Shown here: one piece after another, positions 18,501 through 26,087 of the stretch | Position numbering within the stretch: position 1 is the stretch's first letter | Layout: each line of letters opens with the position of its first letter | From: Veillonella sp. VA139 | Lineage (GTDB): Bacteria > Bacillota > Negativicutes > Veillonellales > Veillonellaceae | Assembly: GCF_003992005.1 (NCBI RefSeq) | Contig: NZ_RQVL01000022.1 | Span: forward strand, 1-35,443 | Direction of reading: 5' to 3' | DNA: 35,443 bases | Position numbers and translations under genes: made by a program | Notes under the pieces: generated by a model | Told to the model about the DNA's origin: nothing | The model's database searches: none | The model's input: only the letters and a program-made list of their open reading frames with translations

Positions 18501-19069
18501 ATACAGAAGTATACTCCAACACTGGAGGTCAAGCATCTAAATCTACTCGCGTAGGTGCGGTTGCTCAATTCGCTGCGCAAGGTAAACGTACAAACAAAAA
18601 AGACCTTGGCATGATCGCTATGACATATGGCAACATCTATGTGGCTCAAGTTGGTATGGGTGCTGACATGAACCAATTGATGAAAGCATTAGCAGAAGCT
18701 GAAGCATATCCAGGTCCATCCCTAATCATCGCTTACGCTCCATGTATCAACCATGGTATCAAAGGTGGTATGGGTAATGCACAAGCTGAAACTAAACAAG
18801 CTGTTGCAGCCGGTTACTGGGATTTATACCGTTACAACCCAGCTTTGAAAGCACAAGGCAAAAACCCATTCAGCCTTGACTCCAAAGCTCCTGATTACGA
18901 ATTATTCGACTCCTTCTTAGGAAAAGAAGTTCGTTACACATCTTTGGGTAAAGCGGTTCCTGCAATGAGCAAAGAATTGTTAGAAATCAACAAACAATTA
19001 GCTAAAGAACGTCGTCAATCCTATGTTCGTTTACAAAAAGGATTTGAAGACGAATTACAACAAGGCTAA
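15518..19069 (+). CDS. nifJ: Pyruvate:ferredoxin (flavodoxin) oxidoreductase, homodimeric
   Basis: A 1183-residue single-chain enzyme converting pyruvate, CoA and oxidised ferredoxin to acetyl-CoA, CO2 and reduced ferredoxin in the cytoplasm. Seen: N-terminal pyruvate/TPP domain (NQAAAHVAYGFSEVAAIYPI), two ferredoxin-type clusters (C695, C698, C701, C705 and C750, C753, C756, C760), the third-cluster CAGCGE at 817-822, and the TPP domain with GDGWAYDIGFGGLDH. The length matches full-size enzymes. AAGGAGG precedes the ATG. Codon use is much more biased than in its neighbours (strong preference for C-ending and GGT/GCT codons), pointing to very high expression, as expected for central metabolism in lactate- or pyruvate-using anaerobes. 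Confidence 0.97.
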   Translation: MRKMKTMDGNQAAAHVAYGFSEVAAIYPITPSSPMPEHVDEWAGQGRKNLFGHTVQVVEMQSEAGAAAAVHGSLQAGALTTTFTSSQGLLLMLPNLYKVSGELLPGVFHVAARAIAAQALSIFGDHQDVMAARAAGCAMLAESSVQEVMDLAPVAHLTALKTRVPFINFFDGFRTSHEIQKIEVLEYDELKPLVDQDALEAFRQRALNPDAPVTRGTAENPDIYFQHREASNPFYLEVPNVVEHYMHEINKITGRNYQLFNYYGAEDATDVIVTMGSSAQVATETVDYLRAQGRKVGFVQVHLFRPFATDRFVAALPKTVERVAVLDRTKEPGALAEPLFLDVQAALVQHNINAKVFGGRYGLSSKDVIPADLVAVFDNMLAEAGKRFFTLGINDDVTNLSLNRAEGVSVKTEGLTGCKFWGFGSDGTVGANKSAIKIIGDHTDMYAQAYFDYDSKKSGGVTMSHLRFGKNPINKPYLVTEPEFIACHRQSYVHEYDLLRGIKHGGTFLLNCTWSPEELAEKLPAKLRRTIAEKELNFYIINAAKIAAEIGLGGRINMVTQAAFFKLTEDTIIPIDKAVEYLKDSIEKTYGKKGADVVAMNNEAVDQGVGALVKVDVPAEWKDAKDSEDTFEKSSCTTCPSYVANIAKPVNAQAGYDLPVSAFTGYEDGTLPSGTAAFEKRGAALFVPHWIKENCIQCNQCSFVCPHATIRPVLATAEEAAAGPENFETIPEMMTKGELQFRIAVSPLDCLGCGNCVNICPAPKGKAIEMRPIDGELEFAPAWDYGVALPTKSHPMKQETVKGSQFKTPLLEFSGACAGCGETPYAKLITQLFGDRMMIANATGCSSIWGASMPASPYTKNQQGQGPAWANSLFEDNAEFGYGMFIGTEKIRTQLADTVASIAETADEATKQVLDLWLEKRLQGEGTRDRAKAVIDALSKVEQTEAVKEVLAKKQYLVKRSQWIFGGDGWAYDIGFGGLDHVLASGEDVNVFVFDTEVYSNTGGQASKSTRVGAVAQFAAQGKRTNKKDLGMIAMTYGNIYVAQVGMGADMNQLMKALAEAEAYPGPSLIIAYAPCINHGIKGGMGNAQAETKQAVAAGYWDLYRYNPALKAQGKNPFSLDSKAPDYELFDSFLGKEVRYTSLGKAVPAMSKELLEINKQLAKERRQSYVRLQKGFEDELQQG

Positions 19070-19097
19070 TCAATAGCTCAATAGCGAATCTTATACG

Positions 19098-19126
19098 AAA
19101 AGGCTCTCCTTCGGGAGGGTCTTTTT
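19098..19126 (+). terminator. Terminator after nifJ
   Basis: AAAGGCTCTCC TTCG GGAGGGTCTTT forms an 11-bp stem (two wobbles) with a UUCG tetraloop and TTTTT following. Confidence 0.93.
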
Positions 19127-19240
19127 GGCTTGGTCTATGTTATTGATTATGGAATGACTGGTTATGAATATGGAAATATGCATATAAAACTTTTGGCATT
19201 CGTAAGTATGAAGAGTATACAAGAAGCATTGCCTCATATA

Positions 19241-19305
19241 AAGTCCTAATAGTAAATTAACTATTGGGACTTTTGTAATTTAGAAAATAATAGATTTGTT
19301 ATACT
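19241..19305 (+). promoter_or_regulatory. Island motif 1 with dyad and -10
   Basis: ACTATTGGGACTTTTGTAA (19260-19278) is the first of four copies of a motif shared with cas2 and the downstream cassettes. Here it also forms the right arm of a dyad: AAGTCCTAATAGT (19241-19253) against ACTATTGGGACTT (19260-19272), one mismatch. TATACT follows at 19300-19305, 21 bases after TTGTAA, the same spacing as at the two cassettes. The unusual spacing suggests an activator- or repressor-controlled promoter. Confidence 0.65.
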
Positions 19306-19346
19306 AGGGACTAGAGATGTGATTGTATTAAGAGGTAGGAGAGCAT

Positions 19347-19445
19347 ATGGAAGTGTTAGCTATCGTAGGCATGTGTGTAGCTGCTGTAGGTGTTGTATAT
19401 TATGATGAGGAGCATAGTGAAAATAATATTCACATAGTTTATTAA
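19347..19445 (+). CDS. Possible 32-residue single-span membrane peptide
   Basis: A short open frame with AGGTAGGAG six bases before the ATG and a promoter-like TATACT 42 bases upstream. The peptide has a hydrophobic run VLAIVGMCVAAVGVVYY (residues 3-19) followed by an acidic tail (DEEHSENN). It would be a small membrane peptide, comparable in size to type I toxin peptides or small regulatory peptides, but no family can be assigned. It sits in front of the coiled-coil gene under the island motif. Confidence 0.5.
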   Translation: MEVLAIVGMCVAAVGVVYYDEEHSENNIHIVY

Positions 19446-19498
19446 ACTTGATATACTAACTATAAGTAATGTGTAAAATAAAGAACAGGAGAGACATC

Positions 19499-20896
19499 AT
19501 GATTGTCTATAGTACAAAATTGAAAGTGACAGACAAATTACAACCACGAAGCTTTATTCGAACATTATTAGAGTGGCGTCAGCATGTAGACTATCAAGCA
19601 TTTTCAGAGGCTGTCACTTGGGATGGGTTGGATATGAGTCCCGCTTGGGAAGAAAATGGGCATACCCTCATGATTGAACAATATGAAGATGAGGACATCA
19701 TGGCAGCTTTGTTTGAACAGGCACCAGATGAATCGGGGTTGTGGAAAACAGAGGTTGTATTCAATGCAAAAGAACGCACAGTTTGTGTATTACAACATAA
19801 AAACTTTGATGAATCAATGTCAGAAACTAATCGCTATTTTTGGGCGCCATCTGTGATTAAATACTTGGTAAAAGGTGACTATATAGCTGAAGAACATGGG
19901 GTACCTATCGGTCCCGATGTGATGGAATGGTCGGAAGAGATTGAAACTAATTTATTGCAAGAATCAGTTCATAGTGTATGTAATGTCGTCATCAAAGGAA
20001 CGCCCACTTTCATAGAAAGAATTAACATGGATAAATTGGTACTTAACTTAGAAGGGGTGGCACGTATCTTTGTAAAATCAGATGAGTATGAAATCAATTC
20101 AGTCACTATTTATCACCATAAAAATTCAATGCAAGCACCAGATGTGAAAGTATACCATACTGATACGGAGGTAAACTCAGAAAAGGTGCGTCAAAGAATT
20201 GTAGATATTGTGTGTGGCGAAATGAACTTAATTGATCGTAGACCATTAGATAGTTGGTATGGGGTTCAACAGAAGGTATTAGAGAAGAAAATAAAACAGT
20301 CTCTCCAAGAGCGAACTGAATCAAAAGAACTAGCAGAAATGGCAGTGAATGAAACAGCTACATTAGAAGAGAGACTGAAAGAGGCAGAAGCTCAGGCAGA
20401 AAAATATTTACTAGATTATATGAACCTTCAACAAGAATTAAGCATATTGCAATCTAGGATGAATAGTTCTGAGTCGGGTCCAGCTTTGTTGCATTATGGT
20501 AAAGAAGATGATATTTATAACGATGAAATTAGAAGTGCAGTCCTAAAGATTTTAGAGGATGTGCAACAAGACCATAAGCCACAAGATATCCATGCGAGCA
20601 ATCGAATCTATGATATTTGTGACGATATTATCAGACATAACGCACCTCGAAAAAAAGATGCTTGGGATGTGTATGACTCCTTAGATAGTTTATTTAGTAA
20701 TTATCGCCGCTTTACAGATCGGATGCGCAATGAGCTTACTTCCATAGGTGCAGAGATTACGAAAGAAGGATCTCATTTTAAAGCTAAATTAGGAGGCCAA
20801 GATCGGTATACCATTACTTTAGCAAGCTCACCTAGCGATGTAAATGCTGGTAAAAGAACTGTGGCAGACATTAAATTGCGGTGGTTTAAGAAATAA
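19499..20896 (+). CDS. Unrecognised coiled-coil protein next to cas6
   Basis: A 465-residue protein of unknown function. The frame opens at 19469 but the ATG at 19499 follows AGGAGAG and is preferred. The N-terminal 150 residues form an alpha/beta domain rich in W and acidic residues (LLEWRQHVDYQAF, WEENGHTLMIEQYEDED). A coiled coil runs from about residue 265 to 325 (KVLEKKIKQSL through LLDYMNLQQELSILQ). The C-terminal part ends in GAEITKEGSHFKAKLGG and IKLRWFKK, which vaguely recalls small dsRNA-binding-like folds such as HicA; this is weak. It converges on cas6 with a single base between stop codons. Its promoter carries the island motif, so it is probably part of the CRISPR-linked regulon. 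Confidence 0.75.
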   Translation: MIVYSTKLKVTDKLQPRSFIRTLLEWRQHVDYQAFSEAVTWDGLDMSPAWEENGHTLMIEQYEDEDIMAALFEQAPDESGLWKTEVVFNAKERTVCVLQHKNFDESMSETNRYFWAPSVIKYLVKGDYIAEEHGVPIGPDVMEWSEEIETNLLQESVHSVCNVVIKGTPTFIERINMDKLVLNLEGVARIFVKSDEYEINSVTIYHHKNSMQAPDVKVYHTDTEVNSEKVRQRIVDIVCGEMNLIDRRPLDSWYGVQQKVLEKKIKQSLQERTESKELAEMAVNETATLEERLKEAEAQAEKYLLDYMNLQQELSILQSRMNSSESGPALLHYGKEDDIYNDEIRSAVLKILEDVQQDHKPQDIHASNRIYDICDDIIRHNAPRKKDAWDVYDSLDSLFSNYRRFTDRMRNELTSIGAEITKEGSHFKAKLGGQDRYTITLASSPSDVNAGKRTVADIKLRWFKK

Positions 20897-20897
20897 T

Positions 20898-21671
20898 TTA
20901 GGAGTCAGTTTTAATTTGAATTCCCCCCATGCCAAGAGCGGTTTTTATACCAACTCCAGTAAACTGTGAATAAAACAATAATAACATTGCTAGTGGCGCT
21001 AAGGAGTGGTTCTTTTTAAAACGAACCGTATAGTATCCTATGAAAGCAGGTATTTGTGTACGATCTACACGATAAGGTTTGAACTGTATCCGATAGTCAA
21101 CCAAGGTGGTAGCTTGACATAATTCTTTAGCTAAGCCTGGCGCTGTAAAGGTATAGGTTTCCGAAAAAGCATTCCACCGTTTTAATAAACTTTGAAAGAT
21201 GCGCTCTAAATCGGGGAACGGTTGATAGGCATCTTGAGATTTAAAGCTAGTGCATGTTTTGAAGTTGATTTGTATCTCTTGAATATCTGCAGGATCATCT
21301 AGATTGGGACCTAATAGTAATTCACATAGAGCGTCGTGTGAAGTGGAGGAGATACTCATAGTTACAATATCTAGGTAGAGTTGTTTTTGGCGAACAAATA
21401 CTTTATTGGGGAGGGATTCTAACATAGACCGAATTTGAGTCTCACAGGTGTAGGAAAATGTGATGATACGCCAGATATAGGATTGGCTTTTGTCATCAAA
21501 GAATACAAATTGTCGATAAGGATGTACCTGACTGCGGTGAAGTTCTGTGGCATAATCCGTGTCGATGTATTGCATGATGATGCCGTGAAATACACTGCCC
21601 ATGGATTGATGGATAGGGAGATCGGTTTCAAATTTTACAGTGATGTCAAAGGTTGTAATTGGTTGTAGCAT
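20898..21671 (-). CDS. cas6: Cas6 CRISPR-RNA endoribonuclease
   Basis: A 257-residue Cas6, the nuclease that cuts CRISPR precursor RNA within the repeat. The C-terminal glycine-rich loop GVGIKTALGMGG (near 240-251) after FYSQFT is the family hallmark, and the N-terminal LHRSQVHPY segment places H45 where the general-base histidine is expected. TAGGAGG precedes the ATG. It is divergent from cas10 and converges with the coiled-coil gene, so it is transcribed separately from the effector operon. Given the repeat shape it would be expected to cut at the base of the CCCC-GGGG stem, leaving an 8-nt tag. Confidence 0.88.
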   Translation of the reverse strand: MLQPITTFDITVKFETDLPIHQSMGSVFHGIIMQYIDTDYATELHRSQVHPYRQFVFFDDKSQSYIWRIITFSYTCETQIRSMLESLPNKVFVRQKQLYLDIVTMSISSTSHDALCELLLGPNLDDPADIQEIQINFKTCTSFKSQDAYQPFPDLERIFQSLLKRWNAFSETYTFTAPGLAKELCQATTLVDYRIQFKPYRVDRTQIPAFIGYYTVRFKKNHSLAPLAMLLLFYSQFTGVGIKTALGMGGIQIKTDS

Positions 21672-21750
21672 ATAAGCCTCCTAATAGGCAAAATCAGACT
21701 AATTTACTTGAGAATAAGTAATAAAAAAGGAGTTTCCTGAACTATGTAGA

Positions 21751-21778
21751 ATTATATAAAGATGAAGTATTTTAACAA
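21751..21778 (-). promoter_or_regulatory. Promoter of cas6
   Basis: On the minus strand TTGTTA (plus 21773-21778) and TATAAT (plus 21751-21756) with 16-base spacing, 79 bases before the cas6 ATG. The remainder of the 301-base cas6-cas10 gap is AT-rich. I could not find a convincing cas10 promoter, nor a full copy of the island motif; only GGTTACTATT near 21807-21816 matches part of it. Confidence 0.55.
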
Positions 21779-21972
21779 ATTGTATATGGATTCTATGATA
21801 TAAATAGGTTACTATTATCTTAACATACTTTATACAGAATCGCATATCTACTTGCAGAATAAGATAAGGCGTAACCTGTGAAACGCTGGAAGAAAAAAGG
21901 GAGGAACGATAGCTCAACTATACGTGTAAATTGTATTTCAATATTATGAGTCTATGTAACATGAGGTAATTT

Positions 21973-23799
21973 ATGAAAGTAGCAGCATTATTAATGGATA
22001 CAAGGTCTATCCAAAAGTATATTTTTTCTGGAACGACCTTACGAACTAATATTGGCGCCTCTTATATTGTAGAGCAATTATTTCAAAATGATTTAGTGGA
22101 TGCCATATTACAATCTGAGTTGGGACATAACTTAGGGCTAGTAGTACCAACAGAGAAAACGTGGGAATCTCCAAAAGGAAATGAAGAGATAGTGGCAGGC
22201 TTTACCAATGGTCACTATAACACGTATGTAGCCTATATTGGTGGTGGCAATGCATTGGTGTTATTTAAGGAAGATTTGGTGACAGAAAGTTTCGATCCAC
22301 GAAAAGAAGTAGTAAAAGCGTTTACGAAGCATATCATTGTAACCTATCCTGGATTAAAAACCAATGCTGCCTTTGGGATATTGGAATTAGATGATACAGA
22401 AATTAAAAATGGTGATGAAACAACGACGGTATTTCAAAAAGAGTTAAAAGATTTGTACACCATTTTGAAAAAGAATCAAAATGAAATTCATCCTATTGTG
22501 AATGTGCCAATGACAGGATTTACATTACCGTGCAGTATTAACGGTGAAAGTGCGAATGGAGAATTAGATGCCTATGACCCTAAGAAAAGTAGATGTGGTC
22601 GCTATGTGTCACAAGAAGTAATTGCGAAACATAAAATGTCTGATACGTCTACTAAGCATCTTCATCATATCTATGGAGAGTATATCGCAGGCTATGACTT
22701 TCCGAAAGAGTTTGAAGATTTAGGACAAGTCACTGGCGATGACTATTTTGCCATTGTTCATATTGATGGCAATAATATGGGGGAACGATTCGCAAAGTGT
22801 AAATCCTTAGCAGAACGAAGTGCTTTATCTAATCAAGTTAAACGCATTACTGAACGAGCATTTGCCGTAATGGTACAAGTGGCAGCCATGATTAGTGAAG
22901 AGGAATATAAAGCAGAAAATATTAAGCTATCTCGTAAGGATACATCTGGTAATGCTATTCAGTATTTGCCAATTCGCCCCATCATCATTGGTGGTGATGA
23001 TGTAACCTTTGTGTGTCATGCAAGGCTAGCTACCTTATTGAGCCACGTATTTATGACTGCCTTAGAAAGAATCAGCCGAAAAGAAATGGCATACCTAGAT
23101 AGTTTAGGAGATAGTGCTATGTATTCTTGTGCAGGTATCGCTATTTTAAATACATCCTATCCATTTTTCCGAGGCTATGAATTAGCGGAACAATTATGTG
23201 CTAATGCTAAGAAAGAATCGCGTGCGAATGGATCGAGTTGGATGGATTTTGCCATTTTGCATGGAGAACAATCTCCTACATTGGAACAAATTCGTGAGCA
23301 GGAATATACATCTGAACTAGGTGGACAACTGCATTATGGTCCGTATTTAATATCAGATAATATAGTAGTAGGTACAACAGATAAACAAGTGGTATCGGCT
23401 ACAGAGAAGCTAGGTCATAAGCATTATATGGCGATGTTAGATACGATTGCTGCTTTCAGAAAGAGTATGAAACAAGGCGATGCAGGAATGGGGCATAATA
23501 AAGTAAAAGGATTACGGTATGCTCTACAAGCTGACTTACATACACTGCACGATACGATTCAACAATTGGAATACCGTAACACACCATTGCCAAAAACTAA
23601 AGGTTGGGAAGCCTATCATACTTACGGATGGGAAGCAGGGTATGTGACCTCCAATCGAAGTGATGCAAAACAGTTTGTGACACCGTATATTGATGCCATC
23701 GAGATGTTAGAGTACATGCCTCAAGAGGCGTTGCAACAAAAAATATATGATGCGGTGGAAGCAGCCATTCGTAGTGTCAATGAAAGTCATCCTAAATAG
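21973..23799 (+). CDS. cas10: Type III-D Cas10, cyclic oligoadenylate synthase subunit
   Basis: The large subunit of the type III effector complex, 608 residues. The N-terminal palm starts MKVAALLMDTRSIQKYIFSG and carries a degenerate GGGN at 90-93. The second palm has HIDGNNMG (D265) and an intact GGDD at 340-343, the catalytic motif for cyclic oligoadenylate synthesis upon target RNA binding. There is no HD nuclease domain before the first palm, so direct DNA cleavage is not predicted. The C-terminus (about 480-600) is helical, as in the D4 domain. It is the first gene of a six-gene operon with gaps under 25 bases. The small size and its partners fit subtype III-D. Confidence 0.92.
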   Translation: MKVAALLMDTRSIQKYIFSGTTLRTNIGASYIVEQLFQNDLVDAILQSELGHNLGLVVPTEKTWESPKGNEEIVAGFTNGHYNTYVAYIGGGNALVLFKEDLVTESFDPRKEVVKAFTKHIIVTYPGLKTNAAFGILELDDTEIKNGDETTTVFQKELKDLYTILKKNQNEIHPIVNVPMTGFTLPCSINGESANGELDAYDPKKSRCGRYVSQEVIAKHKMSDTSTKHLHHIYGEYIAGYDFPKEFEDLGQVTGDDYFAIVHIDGNNMGERFAKCKSLAERSALSNQVKRITERAFAVMVQVAAMISEEEYKAENIKLSRKDTSGNAIQYLPIRPIIIGGDDVTFVCHARLATLLSHVFMTALERISRKEMAYLDSLGDSAMYSCAGIAILNTSYPFFRGYELAEQLCANAKKESRANGSSWMDFAILHGEQSPTLEQIREQEYTSELGGQLHYGPYLISDNIVVGTTDKQVVSATEKLGHKHYMAMLDTIAAFRKSMKQGDAGMGHNKVKGLRYALQADLHTLHDTIQQLEYRNTPLPKTKGWEAYHTYGWEAGYVTSNRSDAKQFVTPYIDAIEMLEYMPQEALQQKIYDAVEAAIRSVNESHPK

Positions 23800-23819
23800 T
23801 AACAGGTAAAGGAAATAGT

Positions 23820-24479
23820 ATGATGAAACAATATGATGTGACAATCCAATTAATGTCTCCATTGCAACTTAGTGGCGGTCAAGCTGATGTGAATGTAGAT
23901 ATTGATATGTTAGTAGACTCTATGGGGATTCCCTATATTCCTGCTAAACGGTTTCGAGGTGTGCTCTATGAGAGTGCCTTGGAAGTGGTAGAAATGGTAG
24001 AGGGACTTCAAGACGGATATGAATATCCGTATGTAAACAAAACTGTATTAGATGAGTTATTTAATAGAGGACATAAAGAATCTCAAGTAGTATTAGAAAT
24101 TGGAGATTTTCATATTGCAGGGTATGAGGCTTTAAAAAATGAATTAGAGCTTTTACATACAGCCTATCCCTCTGTGGTAACAAAAAAATCCATCCGTAAT
24201 GCCTTCACATCCCTACGCTATGAAACGGCTATTGATGAAAATTCTGGTGTTGTGAAAGAAGGTAGTTTACGCAATCTGCGAGTGATGGATAAGGAAGAGC
24301 AAATCTTTACGGGTCAAATTTCTATGTATAATGGTACGGAAGCGCATGAACATTTGCTAGCGGTAGCATTGCAAAATGCGAAGAATATTGGGTATAAACG
24401 GAATCGTGGGTTAGGTAGAATTCAATGCACCATGGATGCACAATTAGAACTTGTGAAACAAGCGTTGAATAAGAAGTAA
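23820..24479 (+). CDS. cas7: Cas7 (Csm3-like) RAMP subunit of type III-D
   Basis: A 219-residue Cas7 backbone subunit. The RAMP start is clear (VTIQLMSPLQLSGG), followed by VNVDIDMLVDSMGIPYIPAKRFRG-type sequence in which D29 aligns with the catalytic aspartate of Csm3 (D33 in S. thermophilus), so target RNA cleavage is predicted. The C-terminal RGLGR glycine loop near residue 200 is typical. In the Synechocystis III-Dv complex, as I recall it, this domain is fused to Cas5 and Cas11; here it is a separate gene 12 bases before csx10. Confidence 0.88.
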   Translation: MMKQYDVTIQLMSPLQLSGGQADVNVDIDMLVDSMGIPYIPAKRFRGVLYESALEVVEMVEGLQDGYEYPYVNKTVLDELFNRGHKESQVVLEIGDFHIAGYEALKNELELLHTAYPSVVTKKSIRNAFTSLRYETAIDENSGVVKEGSLRNLRVMDKEEQIFTGQISMYNGTEAHEHLLAVALQNAKNIGYKRNRGLGRIQCTMDAQLELVKQALNKK

Positions 24480-24491
24480 GTAGGGGACGAT

Positions 24492-26075
24492 ATGAAACAA
24501 TTACGATTAGAAATTACAACAAAATCACCTGTTATTATTACTTCTGAAGATAGTGCACAAGTATTAACAGGAACGAAAACGTATTTTACTGGCTCTATGA
24601 TTCGAGGTATGTTAGCAGAATTGTTTATTAAACAGCAACAATTAGGAAAGGTAGCTCATGAAAATGACACATTCCGAAAATTATTCCTAGGAAAACTTGT
24701 CTTTACGAATGCCTATCCAAAAGTAGAGGAAGAACGTGCCTATCCATTGCCAAAATCCTTACAAGGTGCAAAAACAAGTCAGGAAATTATAGATTTAGTC
24801 TATCAACCTGGAGAGGCTGGTTATAAAGGTTTTTCTGGCATGGGAATTGTCAAACAGAATGAACTGTATATGACATCTGTACGTAGTTCTGTACACTTTC
24901 ATATGAGCCGTCAAGAAGATCACGAACGGTTTGAAGGTAAAAGTCGTGATGGTGGCATTTACAATTATGAATCCATTGATGTGGGACAAACATTTATTAC
25001 ATATATCTATGGGGAAGAAGCGTATTTGCAAGAATTAATGCATGGATTACCATGGAAACAAGATCGGTTACGTATTCGGTGTGGTCGCTCTAGACGCACT
25101 GGCTATGGTCATTGTGATATACGGATGAGCCCTATAGAGAATGTCGTTTGCGATACAAAAGCAGTGGCTCAGTCGATTCAAACTACCAAATCATTTTGCC
25201 TTCGTTTAGATAGTACATTGCTAGGCAGAGAACAGTTAGGAATTACATTACATGGAATCAATGGGGTTGCGCAAACGGTACTGGAAGAATTGCAAGAAGC
25301 CTTTCCTACTAAGACATTTTCAGTAGAAGGACTAGATGTAACTGGCTTTGCTGCTATGGAGAAGGTGCAAAGTTTCGTAGGGATATGGGGTGTGTACCGC
25401 CCAGAAGCGATGGGACTCAGCGCTGGGTCGATTCTATTCATTCGTACAGAGGATGATTGGACAGAGCCAGAGGTAGAAAGCTTACATACACTATTTTGCA
25501 AGGGCATTGGAGAGCGTTGTGAAGAAGGATTTGGTCAATTACGATTCTGGCTACATGATCAAGCCTTAACTATGCATGAAGCGACAAATGACACAGCCCG
25601 TAAGGTAGAAGGACCGAAAACACTTACCGCAAGTACAAAAGAATTGTTACAGGCGATTCTTGAAAATCAAATTATAGAGTCTATTCGTAAACAAGCTTAT
25701 CAAGATGTACAAAATAATGTAAAACAATTGCGTAAAGCTGATCGTCATACCTATGCACAATTAGAATCATATATTGGTTCACTTTGTGAATCTGTAGGAA
25801 AAGGATTGGATCCAAAAGTCAAAGAAGGTATTGAACGAATCATTGAAACCAACTGGGGATATTATGGATTCTTCTTGGGTACAGAGCAGGAAAGTAGATC
25901 GGAAAGCATTCTTACATTATTACTAGACCACGGAAAAGAACCATATTGGGTTCAAACTAGTGATGCAGATATGAATGCATTGATTCAAGCCTATGACTTG
26001 CCAGCAATTCCTGTCCAAAACGTACGAAAAGAATATTGGACATGGTTCTTTAGATATGCTAGAAAAGTTGTGTAA
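24492..26075 (+). CDS. csx10: Csx10, Cas5-group RAMP of type III-D, with helical C-terminal extension
   Basis: A 527-residue protein matching Csx10, the signature Cas5-like subunit of subtype III-D that holds the crRNA 5' tag. Seen: RAMP start LRLEITTKSPVIITSEDS, FTGSMIRGMLAEL at 32-44, and CGRSRRTGYGH near 196. The front 365 residues cover two RAMP folds. From about residue 378 the sequence changes to a mostly helical charged segment (STKELLQAILENQIIES onward to residue 527), which could be a fused Cas11-like small subunit, because no separate Cas11 gene is present. That domain assignment is inference from helicity and operon logic. Confidence 0.85.
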   Translation: MKQLRLEITTKSPVIITSEDSAQVLTGTKTYFTGSMIRGMLAELFIKQQQLGKVAHENDTFRKLFLGKLVFTNAYPKVEEERAYPLPKSLQGAKTSQEIIDLVYQPGEAGYKGFSGMGIVKQNELYMTSVRSSVHFHMSRQEDHERFEGKSRDGGIYNYESIDVGQTFITYIYGEEAYLQELMHGLPWKQDRLRIRCGRSRRTGYGHCDIRMSPIENVVCDTKAVAQSIQTTKSFCLRLDSTLLGREQLGITLHGINGVAQTVLEELQEAFPTKTFSVEGLDVTGFAAMEKVQSFVGIWGVYRPEAMGLSAGSILFIRTEDDWTEPEVESLHTLFCKGIGERCEEGFGQLRFWLHDQALTMHEATNDTARKVEGPKTLTASTKELLQAILENQIIESIRKQAYQDVQNNVKQLRKADRHTYAQLESYIGSLCESVGKGLDPKVKEGIERIIETNWGYYGFFLGTEQESRSESILTLLLDHGKEPYWVQTSDADMNALIQAYDLPAIPVQNVRKEYWTWFFRYARKVV

Positions 26076-26087
26076 GAGGGTACCCAT

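Noticed and set aside
16362-18676. Several minus-strand and alternate-frame open frames inside nifJ
   Set aside because: They are shadows caused by strong codon bias in a highly expressed gene; none has a ribosome site or family similarity.
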